From positions 7,458,048 to 7,522,047 of the forward strand of contig NC_090613.1 in NCBI RefSeq assembly GCF_004359215.1: DNA of 64,000 bases, given 5' to 3'. The DNA comes from Bremia lactucae (taxonomy: Eukaryota; Oomycota; Peronosporomycetes; Peronosporales; Peronosporaceae). Of the stretch, positions 10,329 through 19,627 are shown piece after piece. The notes beneath the pieces are model-generated. The model was given only the letters and a program-made list of their open reading frames with translations, did not search any database and had not been told where the DNA came from. Made by a program: the position numbers and the translations under genes. Within the stretch, counting starts at the first letter, position 1, and every line of letters begins with the position of its first letter.

Positions 10329-10847
10329 AGGGACACACGTGTACGTCACTTGGTTCTGTAACAACTTTGCTTAGTTTACGGGACAACTACATGACTGTAT
10401 ACAAGTCAAATGATCCCGACGTCAAGCGTCGCTTAAGCTTTTCAAAGCAGCTCATTTGTTCAATCTCGATCTTGAACGACCGAACAATTAAGCTGCTTTA
10501 AAGAGCTTGAAGGACGCTTGACATCGCCACCAGCTTTCCGTTTTGGTGACTTTGCGCAACCTTTTGACATCCGAAATGACGCCTCGAGTTTCTCTATTGC
10601 GAGAATCGAACTTGAACATTTCCAATGACGAAGATTTCAAGAGCCGAGTTATCGAATCAAGATGCAGTAACGGCAGACCATCTACTTGGCAGTGCGTGAA
10701 CGATACTATTGGCCAAAGATGATGAAGTACATTCAGCGATATGTAAATATATTCGAGATGTACCAGCGGAATAAGGGAAGGCAAACAAAACCGCCAGGAC
10801 TGCTGTAACCGTAGAACATACCTGCCGGTTGATGGACCGACATATCG
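10329..10847. other. decayed retroelement DNA upstream of integrase
   Basis: Short plus- and minus-strand frames are present, none with a motif I can name. By position it should be the RNase H to integrase part of the element whose core follows. Confidence 0.3.
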
Positions 10848-11805
10848 GTGGACTTCGTCGTGTCACTTCCTACTAGTGCTGAAGGGGACAATGCCATCAA
10901 ACTAATTGTCGTGTCGTATCCCAAAGCGAGCAACATATATTACGACAAAAACAATCGACAAAGCAACGGAGATCGCCAATGCACTCATAATGAAATATGT
11001 AAAGAATCATGGCTTACCAAAAATCATTATATCCGATCGCGACTCCAATTTCACGTCTAAGTGTGGCAGAGTATTGCGCGTGCGCTTTAGACGCAACACA
11101 CCTGTCATCCACCCTTCGACCTCAAATTGACGGCCAAAGGAAAGAGTGAATTGTTTTATCGGAGACGATCTTCGAGGCGTCGTTAATTCAGCCCAAGATA
11201 ACTGGACAGCTACCTCCACTTGGGAGGATTGTCATAAAAACCGACGAGTACATTTACGATTGGAATGTCACCCTTCGAAGCCGACTTGGGGTATGCTTGA
11301 GTTACAAAAAGGGCACGATTTCTTAATTCGCAAGATATTCTTCTCAAGGCCGTGCAAGACCGAATGAATGAAGCGCAAGAAAACATGACGTCTCAATACG
11401 ACAATAACAGCTTTTATCGAACTACAAAGTCAACGATTTAGTGCTTTTGGACGACAAGAGCCTGGACATCTGTCACAAAGGATATGCACAGTCGATGAAA
11501 CTGACTCCACAATACATTGGGACCATTTTTCGCGTTGAAGAAGGTGTCGAATGATTCCTATGGAAGACCCCATACGAAAGCAGCAAGTGAACAAGGTTGG
11601 TCGTACCCGATGATACCGAAGGAAACTCGTTGAAACAGTCATCGATCATCGCAAGAACAAGGGAAAGCGACGGTTCATTATATGATAGCTCGGCGAATCG
11701 AAAGATAACGCATCTTGGAAGCCCGTGGAAAATCTAACGCAGATTCCAAGATTCATTGACCTCTACTGGAACAACGACAGACGACCAAAGAAGTTTAAAA
11801 ACTAG
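10848..11805 (+). pseudogene. gypsy integrase and chromodomain, broken (separate family)
   Basis: DFVVSLPTSAEGDNAIKLIV at 10851-10910 carries the first integrase acidic residue. KIIISDRDSNFTSK at 11020-11061 carries the second, and HPSTSxxDGQRKRVN at about 11107-11150 corresponds to the HPxTDGQTERVN glutamate block. Near 11697-11760, DNASWKPVENLTQIPRFI reads as the end of a chromodomain. Frameshifts separate the blocks. The wording differs clearly from copies A-I, so it is another gypsy lineage. Confidence 0.65.
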
Positions 11806-12926
11806 CCGTCTTCTTGAAAAGAGGTCATGTGACGTAGGTCATACTACATAAATACACATGCAGAATTGTCTATACCAATATTTGTGGTTTAGGAACTTCA
11901 ACGAAGGTATGCCAAAATGTGATTGGCTCAAAATATACTTAAAATACTTATTATTCTGTATCATATATATTCCAAGATGGGGTATGCTGGATCATATACA
12001 CCATGATTGGTAGAGTTTAACAAGATGTGATCAGCGAATGATAGTTCTAACGATAGGACCTAGACAACGCTCTACCGTCAGAGTTTAACGACTTCCTCAA
12101 ACGCTCAGTTTTACATGATTGCTATCAGACCCCGTTAATCTTAGGGATTTAGCACATCACACTTATTTGGCGTATGAGTAAGAAGCACGAGACGCCAAGC
12201 CCGATGTCACTATTTCCAGCTGCATCGTCCTTGGTAGTTAATTTTATTTTAAAAAATGTTTGTCATTGTCTCGCTCATAGTGTTCATGCAATCCTAATAT
12301 TATATCGTCTCAAAGCATAATATCATGGTGAATTAGCAAAATGACAATATGAAAGCGTCCACGCTGAAAGGGTGACTAATACGGCATGTACGTTAAACTC
12401 AATGAGTTTAACGACAATATAACATCTAAAGTTGCAACGGCCATGTCCTATGGTGTGATAGGTGTAGCTGTCGTGTGTCGAACAAAAGTGATTACTGATT
12501 TTGTACTTTTAACACAGTACCCACCGAAAGCAGGTAACGAAGTCCGTTAGCTTGAAAATGACAGATAATCTTCCTATTATATCTCGCTGCATATCTTACG
12601 ACAATTTACAACATTATGCAATATGAAGCCTGTTTATTTTTTTATGGATCGCTTCATCATTGAGGCTTTTTGAAAATGGTGGCACAAGTCATATGGATGT
12701 CGTCTTTATGTTAAGTCCCGATAGCATATTGCACGCAAACCATATCGCTTGTGGTTACCAAAAAGTAATCGAATATATAAGGATGCATTGTTAATCACTA
12801 GTGAAATGTGTTTGTCGCTACAAATTACATGACATGCTAGGTTTACCTCGTAGGAGAGCTGCAATTTCGGACTACAGCAACACTGATGGAGGGCTTAGCA
12901 CATATATTTTTTTTGGATGTATACGA
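11806..12926. other. AT-rich spacer, possible decayed LTR
   Basis: A purine run followed by TGTGACGTAGG at about 11834 could be the start of the 3' LTR of the preceding element, but no second copy is present to confirm it. The remainder shows no gene or repeat. Confidence 0.3.
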
Positions 12927-13180
12927 TGTAATAACATGGTGTCCCGTATAAACTATTTCCTATAATAGAAATTAAGTACTATATTCTATACAAGGAAAAC
13001 AATACAGATGTACAAAGTTATTACATAAATAGCGCCTCCTTGCGCACCGACGAATTATGTCTAGTACCGATTGGCCGGGTTGTTCTAAATTAAATCAGCC
13101 AATTAATATAACTGTTGTCTTGTTCGCCAAATTGGTGATATTGAAAATATTTAGTTATTTTTTTATAAGAAAGAATGATA
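12927..13180. repeat. head-to-head LTR fragments (copy A LTR family)
   Basis: From about 12927 to 13017 the sequence resembles the start of the 7279 LTR in plus orientation (GTGTCCCG, TTTCCTATAA, AAGGAAAA). From about 13034 it resembles the middle of the same LTR in minus orientation (GCGCCTCCTTGCGCACCG). Both parts are heavily diverged. Confidence 0.45.
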
Positions 13181-13327
13181 ATATTCTTAGGTAATGTTAA
13201 CGGCACCCCATTTTGGCTAACGGCACCCCTAAAGTAAGTTTATATTTATTATTTACCTATCGGAATAAATATTTGATACCAGTGGTTGTAACGAGAGAAA
13301 GAGGAAAAGGAGGAAGGGTTGGACTTG
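13181..13327. other. spacer, possible fragment of the copy F LTR
   Basis: AATGTTAACGGC followed by a TTTTGG block resembles, in the opposite orientation, the LTR left of copy F (near 37240-37265). Bases 13323-13327 (ACTTG) are the left target duplication of copy B. Confidence 0.4.
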
Positions 13328-13764
13328 TGTGACGGGGCACTACTCACTTGTGCTGCTTCAGTACTAGTCCACTTCGCACTGCCTTAGTGCGAGTGGTGCC
13401 TCACGTCTTTTTACGTACACTAGTACGTGCAGAGGAAGACTCTCTTTAAAACACTTGCTTTAGAGAGGCTTTAAAGTAAACTGTATTTAATATAATTAAG
13501 TTCTTCTGTTTCTATCTAATACTAATTTAACTATAAACTAATACATGACATGTCATAAAGTCTTATCAGTTTCTCTCTTTGCGCGCGTCCAGCGCTGACT
13601 GGACCGCGGAGAAAGTAGATATGTTGGTATGTATCTTCCAATGGATAAGCTTTACAAATATTACTATGTAAAGTAATATTTTCCAAATATTCTCTACCTT
13701 TTGCATTATATATTAATTTAGAACCTTTAAGTGTTAATTTCATGTAACGATACACCCCGTTGCA
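13328..13764 (-). repeat. 3' LTR of copy B (437 bp)
   Basis: It runs TGTGACGGGG to CCCCGTTGCA on the plus strand. It matches 24024-24441 and 60526-60938, for example in the CTTTAAGTGTT, GTCCAGCGCTGACTGG and GTGCAGAGGAAGACT blocks. Confidence 0.9.
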
Positions 13765-13780
13765 TCACCCTTCCCTTAAA
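13765..13780 (-). other. polypurine tract of copy B
   Basis: TCACCCTTCCCTTAAA on the plus strand is the complement of a purine run directly next to the LTR, matching the tract of copy D at 60511-60525. It fixes 13328-13764 as the 3' LTR of a minus-strand element. Confidence 0.75.
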
Positions 13781-13885
13781 CGACAATCACTCTGACTGTC
13801 ATTGGACAGAGTGGTCACTACAAGACCACTTTATCAAAAAAAAACGATTTTAATTGGTCAGAACCATCATTTTTAATTCAATCGC

Positions 13886-14560
13886 GTGGTTAACATGTCC
13901 ATGCGGTATGCGAATAGTGCGGCGCCTTCGGCTGCGGTTTATGCAGCCGCGAGCACTACGGTAGACGGAACGTCTACCGTAGTGTCATCTTTTCTCGCAA
14001 ATCTAAATGTCGAAGGCTCACGTGGTGATACACCACGTGGATGCGACCCCTCTTTGGAGGTCGACTAAGAATTCGAGACGGACGATATGGCCGATTCGGG
14101 GAGAACAGAACAGTCGCCTGATCATCGTCTGGCTACTGACTATGAGCCTTCGAATGAAGGGCTCATTCCGTTAGACGTGCTGGTAGCATTCGCTACAGCA
14201 TATTCGGGTCCAACGATGAGATTGATTCTTTATCGCCAGCACCGTCTCCCGTGCCGTCATCCACACATATTTCTGTGCGTGGTGATGACGATGGCGTAAG
14301 CCTTCGTAATAAAAGTTCTTTTGGTACCCCTGCTTCAGTGGGTACCACTCAGGGGAGCGAAGACAACGAAATATCTTGTATGGCCCCTGAGAAAAGCCTT
14401 GGCTTTTGCCCGAACGGCTAATTAGTAGCTTGTCTGGAAGACAACTCCGCACAATAAATTTCCCTTATTTACTGCGACAAAGCTTCATGGCCTTGATCCC
14501 AGCGCGAAGAACTTTCGCGCTGAGAAAGATTTTTGTTTCGATGCTTTTCTTAAGCATCGA
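13886..14560 (+). pseudogene. aORF of copy B, N-terminal and middle part
   Basis: The frame opens about 120 bp from the 3' LTR and runs away from it, opposite to gag-pol. It contains NSAAPSAAVYAAAS, LNVEGSRGDTPRGCDP and MADSGRTEQSPDHRLATDYE, all matched by copy D on its minus strand (60409-59973). An in-frame stop falls after residue 60, and a later frame change is needed to continue. The coding text contains perfect hairpins at 13954-13984 and 14019-14039. Function unknown; the N-terminus is Ala/Ser-rich with no signal peptide. Confidence 0.5.
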
Positions 14561-14619
14561 TGGTATATATATATATATATAGTGGCAACAACAAGCAAGA
14601 TAAAACTCGTTAATGAAAG

Positions 14620-14830
14620 CCTAAAGCGCGTTCATTTGCAATGTCAAAGACATTGGACGCGAGGCCTGGCTTCAAAGACTTAACGTGATTCGCGTTAAGT
14701 TTGAGAAGCGAACTCCAACCGGTGCAAGGTATAAATTGCATCAGTTCTCACGTGAGGCAGGGCTTCCTTGCCTTACGTGGGGTGATCCTGTCCGTGTTGT
14801 GTAGACAACACGAAGCGAATAAAAGGGGAT
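14620..14830 (+). pseudogene. aORF of copy B, conserved core
   Basis: The plus strand reads KDIGREAWLQRL (about 14649-14684 after frame correction), then RTPTGARYKLHQFSREAGLP at 14709-14768 and LTWGDPVRVV. This core is shared with copies A, C, F and the 48.3-kb fragment. The codons differ synonymously from those of A and F at Gly, Arg, Tyr, Lys, Leu and His. A TA microsatellite at about 14563-14580 lies just upstream. Confidence 0.55.
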
Positions 14831-14925
14831 GTCTATTCCCTTTTTTTGCCCTGGGGATGGGCATGCATTCCTATCGAGACGCGCGATGCGATTGATGTTT
14901 TGCAAACAATTTACAAGCGCCAAGG

Positions 14926-15651
14926 TTGCGTGTTTCCGATGGACCTTCTGATCCATCGGATGGGTCTCGCCATACTGACGGACGAGACCGTCAAAGTCAA
15001 AAACCAGCTGGGAACGAGACTTCTCGCTGTCACGTGAAGGTGGATAACCGCTTCAGCGAACAAGATAACTCGTTCGCTGCCCCATCATATCACGATGTCT
15101 TTGAATACGCTCCACAAGCAAACGTTGACCACCTTGGGAATCCACCAATGGTTGTGGCGGAGAAGAGAAAATTAGATCCGACCCATGTGTCGGATCTAGA
15201 GTCGAAGATAGACAAACTCGACCGCTTTCTCCATGATTTGGAGGAGGGACTTGATCACGAGTGCGGCAAGCGTCGCTCGTTAAAGCAGACGGTGCAGGCT
15301 CACCATATCGAACAGTTGGAAGACCGTTCGAGGAGTGTGTACTCCATGTTAAAGTACGAACGGAATTATCACGCTCTTCGTGATGAGCTGTCGTCAACTC
15401 TTTGCGGTTTCGAGGATCTTCAGACCCGACATGAGAATCTTCAGATTCAGCATGAGAATCTGGTTCGTGACCATAAGAATCTTTTACGGATTATTGAAAA
15501 GGGTGGTCAGATCCGTCCTCGGAAGAGACCGCGTACTGATGATACGGGCGGAGCCGACCAACGAAAAATAGAGAATGCGTTCACAGCCTACGTGGCAATT
15601 CTATTGTGTACGCATTGCCTCTGCAATGCAGTACAAAGAATTGCCCAATGA
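14926..15651 (+). CDS. aORF of copy B, C-terminal coiled-coil part (241 codons open)
   Basis: This is the longest open stretch in copy B and runs opposite to pol. From about residue 85 it is strongly helical: DLESKIDKLDRFLHDLEEGL, then a heptad-like run with repeated HENL/HKNL units (LQTRHENLQIQHENLV) near residues 165-190, then a basic PRKRPRTD cluster that could be a nuclear signal. Copy C has the same product on its minus strand (53669-52899). The opposite strand encodes the pol tail and chromodomain, so conservation alone does not prove which strand was coding here. The first Met is internal, not the true start. Confidence 0.5.
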   Translation: MRVSDGPSDPSDGSRHTDGRDRQSQKPAGNETSRCHVKVDNRFSEQDNSFAAPSYHDVFEYAPQANVDHLGNPPMVVAEKRKLDPTHVSDLESKIDKLDRFLHDLEEGLDHECGKRRSLKQTVQAHHIEQLEDRSRSVYSMLKYERNYHALRDELSSTLCGFEDLQTRHENLQIQHENLVRDHKNLLRIIEKGGQIRPRKRPRTDDTGGADQRKIENAFTAYVAILLCTHCLCNAVQRIAQ

Positions 15652-16100
15652 ACTTAGGTAGTAGTTTTTGCTACCCACATTAGTGACTACACGCTTGGGA
15701 AAGTTTAAATTAGAGAGTAGTATTAGATCATTAACGTTAAATGAATGAACGTTTGCTCTTCCATTTTGTTTGCATTCCATTTCTGACGGTCCACTACGTT
15801 AATAATAAAATCCTGAACGAAACGGAGTACTGATTCTCGAGCCAGCAAAAATTATTCCGCTGACTCGTTTGTTTTGTCTTTTCTAGTGCGCTTTGTGCGC
15901 ACTGCCATGAGATCTTTGTCATCTTCGATGTCGATTGCTCCGACATCGACATCCCCCGCGTCGTTGGTAACTTCGACGCGAGATGATCATGAGCCAGAAA
16001 TGGCTTTGCTCGTCCGAGTCCGAGTCCACCCCCTCCCTTAAACTAGAGGATCCCTCTAATTGGGTGGGTATGCACGAAGAACTTTGTAGACGCGTTCAAC
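15053..16100 (-). pseudogene. pol C-terminus and chromodomain of copy B
   Basis: The minus strand reads the chromodomain start LLVERIQRHRDMM..RTSYLVR at 15119-15053, then hits a stop where a Trp codon is expected. Upstream in pol (higher coordinates), the IGxFxVLHxxGNAYTIELP block overlaps the 3' end of the aORF. The region 15700-16100 encodes the linker after the integrase core, with KFLLARESVLRFVQD-type text matching copy C at 52700-52745. Confidence 0.65.
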
Positions 16101-16612
16101 TAATTATTGATGGCGAATTCCACCATCGGTAAAAACTCGATCCGATTCAGATGCGATTGGACGTAAACTCGAAGTATCTCTTCGAGGGACCGCTTTACGC
16201 GTTCCGTCAGGCCATCTGTCTCTGGATGATCTAAAGTTGACATAGTCAGCCGTGTTCCGAGAGATTGGAACACGGATTGCCAAAACTTCGCCGAAAACCG
16301 TAGATATCTAGCCTAGACTAGTTGACGGGGTAGACCGTGGAGTTCAAATATCGTGTCGATAAAGACGCGGGCACAGCCAGGAGTCGTGATCGACTCTGGT
16401 ACTGCAGCAAGATAAACAATCTTGCAGATTCTGTCTACAACAACAAGGATTCCAATATTTTCGTGATCGTATTCGGGAAATTTGAAGTCGAAGTCCATTG
16501 AAACGGACTGCCAACATTCTGCCGGAAGTGGTAGAGGTTGGAGAGGTGCACCGGATGAAGGGCTAGGCTTTAACCGTTGGCATACCTCGCAAGCACGAAT
16601 GTACTTGCGCAC
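16100..16612 (-). pseudogene. integrase of copy B, catalytic residue lost
   Basis: The frame at 16612-16313 holds the zinc-binding CEVCQRLKPSPSS and the first core residue in SVSMDFDFKFPEYDHE. The second acidic block, SDRDPRF in intact relatives, reads stop-ARYLRF here, so that aspartate is gone. The glutamate block HPETDGLTERVKRSLEEIL is present near 16185-16240. A stop follows at FAINN. Confidence 0.75.
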
Positions 16613-16825
16613 GAACTGATACTGGCGGGGTCAGTAAAAGTTGCGACTTACTGTAAAATAAGTTTTCTCACGTCCGCGATGCCCACTTGTTGGTGCATCG
16701 TGACACTCATACAGGATGCGCAAGCGCAAATCATTTTGAGTTGGGACGACGACACGCGGAGTGTTGCCGGCAACGACTGTGTAACACAATAAGCCGTTAC
16801 GTGTTGTGTATCGATCGGATGACGG

Positions 16826-17720
16826 TCAATATAAAGCCGGCCAATCTTTAAAATATTTATCGGATGGATTCATTAAATGATCCATCAAACATAGAAGGTC
16901 CTTATCTTCTTTGTAGGCTTTCTTTATGTCATCAACTAAGGTTGATGACGGAACACTCGTAATAAGTGTTGCAACAGTAAGTTTATAATCACTGTTGGAG
17001 TGCACAGCTGACTCGAAATCGGGTCGGCGTGATAACGCACCAGCGACGACATTAAGTCGTTCTGATTTAAATTCGACGGAAACGTTATACTCCGCGAAGA
17101 AGGATAGCCACCTCGCCATTCTTTGCGAGAGGTGTAGGATGTTCACGACCGTGCGTAATGACACATGGTCCGTATATACGATGAACTGTCTATCTCCTAG
17201 GAGATAGACCCTAAATTTAGCCAATGCATATTTCATTGCAAGGAGTTCCTTGTCATGCACTGGTTAATTGCGTTCAGCTGGTTGCAGCTGACGGGATTGG
17301 TGACAGACGATGCGCTCCGCGCCGTCTGTATCGTATTGCATTAACGCACAGCCGATTGCGAAATCGCCGGCGTCACAGACCACATGGAATGGTCTGTCTT
17401 AATCTGCAATCGCCATGATGGGCGATTGTATCAAGCTTTGTTTGATAGCTTCAGAGGAACGCTTACAATCAGCGTTCCAAAGCCATTTCTCGTCTTTTCT
17501 GGAGACGAGAGAGATGAACTGTCATCTCGGCATAGTTGTGGGAGTATTTGTGCAAGTACGCTGCTAAACCGAGAGCTTTCTTAGTCCCTTGACATTAACT
17601 GGAACTGGCCAGTCGGTGATTGCCTTGATCTTTTCGGATCAGGGCGCACGCCGTGTTTCCCGACGATGCACCCAAGAAGTGGTATTTCGCTTGCAGCGAA
17701 TATGCACTTTTCAGATTTGT
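16826..17720 (-). pseudogene. RNase H and RT thumb of copy B, first version
   Basis: The frame 17260-16826 begins HDKELLAMKYALAKFRVYLL and continues FIVYTDHVSL, LSQRMARWLSFFAEYN and ADALSRR-type text (here VAGALSRRPDF). These are the RNase H catalytic and C-terminal blocks of chromovirus pol. Upstream (17265-17720) the RT thumb and RNase H start are frame-broken. A second version of the same region, clearly diverged, lies at 19628-20490 beyond the gap. Confidence 0.75.
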
Positions 17721-19205
17721 GTACAACTTATGCTTTTGCATAAGCGTAAGAACCTGACGTACGTGAGTTTTATGAACTTCCACGTCCGTCTTTCCGTCCA
17801 TGGTCCGGTATGGACGAAGACATCGTCAAAATAACTCGGAGCGAATTCTCGCACCGGTCTCAACAGATTCGTTACGCATCCGTTGAATGTTGTAGGGGCG
17901 TTACGAAGCCCCTATGGCATTACTAGCCATTCCCAGAGCATCCTACTGGGAGTGCTCATTGCTCTGTACAGGATGTCCCGTTCACGCATAAGGATCTGAT
18001 AAAATCAATCCATCAGATCCATAGACGAAAAGATCGTACTCTTCGATATACCATCTATGGTTACGTCTTTTCTAGGTATCGGCGTTTGCGCCGGTAATGT
18101 TGCAGCATTCAGAGTATTGAATGCGTGCACTATCGGCCACCTTCCTGTGGCCTTTCGCACACAGAAGGTCGGAGAGCTATGTGGGGAGGTTGACTCCCTT
18201 ACATGGCCCGCTTTTAATCGATCTATAAAGAATTTATCGATCGCAAGTACTTGTTCACGAGGCAGTGGCCACCGCTTCATGACACAGTACTTCGAGCCCG
18301 GTTTGAGTTTGATCTCATGTCGAGTGCCTTTATCCTTAGGAAACTCGCATAAAACTGTTTCAGGGAATACATCCCTGAATTCAATGAAGTTTTTGTATAA
18401 AGGATTTGTCTTAAGCGACTCCAGGATTGAGTATTATATATCTCAATCCGAGTCTTCACATCGAGGACACTTTCGTTGATCGATGAGCTGGTGCGAACCG
18501 TTCGTTCTATGCAACAATTACCGCTAAGCGAATATCATTTACGTACTCGTCTTCTGTGACGAGTACGCAGATCTGCTTAATTCTACCACTATGCAGATTT
18601 TTTTAAGAACCGCTTGGGTTCTAGGGTTGATAATTGAGTTATCTCCGAAGTTAACTGCGGAGGCGCATACAGACCAAGAGTATAAGCGCCTACTCTTGAT
18701 CCGTCATTAACCAAGACGTTCAACGTCTCGGTATCTTAATAGGATTTATTCACAGGCTGCTGAGGGATTAATCCATCGGGATGCTGAAGTCTAGTCACTT
18801 CAGCATTAACTATTTGAGAAGATTACGTGGGGACTTATTCCCTCAACGTCTTCCGACTGTGATTACGCTATCACAGTCGAGTCCTCTACGTCGACTCTCT
18901 GATCTAGGATCGTGTTGTCCATTTTGGACAACCGATTTCTTTATTGAGTGTCGCCCGCTAGGCGCACATTCATGTCTCAATCCACTTGACTTTTTTAAAT
19001 GGTACTTTTCGCATGCCTGTGCATCCGCACAGCCACCGGCAGTTAAATCCACATGGTGATTAGTAATCACACTGATATCGTGTGCAGTCGTACTAACGGT
19101 TGTACCACAAGTGAGGCCATCGCGGTCACTTGTAGTACATTCACACGCTTGTGGACGCTCCAAGACGATCATCAGATGGCCATCTGATGAACAAGTGGCT
19201 GGCAT
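17717..19205 (-). pseudogene. RT and pro-RT linker of copy B, first version
   Basis: The minus strand encodes RWPLPREQVLAIDKFFIDRL, GHVRESTSPHSSPTF and the RT palm (18280-18005). The YFDDV catalytic motif is at about 17821-17838. Linker text continues to DGHLMIVLERPQACEC next to the gap. This 1.49-kb block is repeated at 20490-21978 with one visible base difference near 18190: a T missing in the second version shifts the frame. Confidence 0.75.
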
Positions 19206-19305
19206 NNNNNNNNNNNNNNNNNNNNNNNNNNNNNNNNNNNNNNNNNNNNNNNNNNNNNNNNNNNNNNNNNNNNNNNNNNNNNNNNNNNNNNNNNNNNNNN
19301 NNNNN
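19206..19305. other. assembly gap (100 N)
   Basis: There are exactly 100 N inside copy B, between two versions of the same pol region. Confidence 0.99.
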
Positions 19306-19627
19306 GAATTCCGCTTTATATAAACAGACTGCGCCATCCCCCGACGCTAGTGTCGTTTGCGCGTAGCCCGAGTCTTAGTGGGGGGGGGCTTCCACTACGC
19401 TCGGTGCGAAAATGAACTTGTCCCTTTTCGCACCGAGCGTAGTGAGAGCCCCTCCCCAAGTTCCGTCAAAATGACGATTACCCGTGAGGGTATCATCTCA
19501 AAGACATAAACTTGCCCTAGTAACCCTGCCGGGTTGGCAGTGGTTTGTATGAAGTCACGACAAGGAATGCAATAACGATGTTTCGTTATTTACAACTACG
19601 TCCTATGGCCGACCTCTCGGCGGTGTC
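19306..19627. other. non-pol insert with a strong hairpin
   Basis: This block after the gap does not match pol. An 18-bp perfect inverted repeat (19395-19412 with 19425-19442, 12-base loop) extends outward imperfectly to about 19380-19457 through a G run and its complementary C-rich run. No frame is recognised. At 19628 the RNase H tail of copy B resumes. Confidence 0.6.

Noticed and set aside
10488..10936. Overlapping minus-strand frames after the telomere gap as host genes
   Set aside because: They overlap one another and the plus-strand integrase of the adjacent element; no motif is seen.
14563..14582. TA microsatellite as a promoter element of the aORF
   Set aside because: It lies inside the reading frame region of the aORF and is absent from copies C and D at the same place; it looks like a simple repeat expansion.
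15053..15397. Minus-strand frame as an independent protein
   Set aside because: It is the pol tail and chromodomain start of copy B, not a separate gene.
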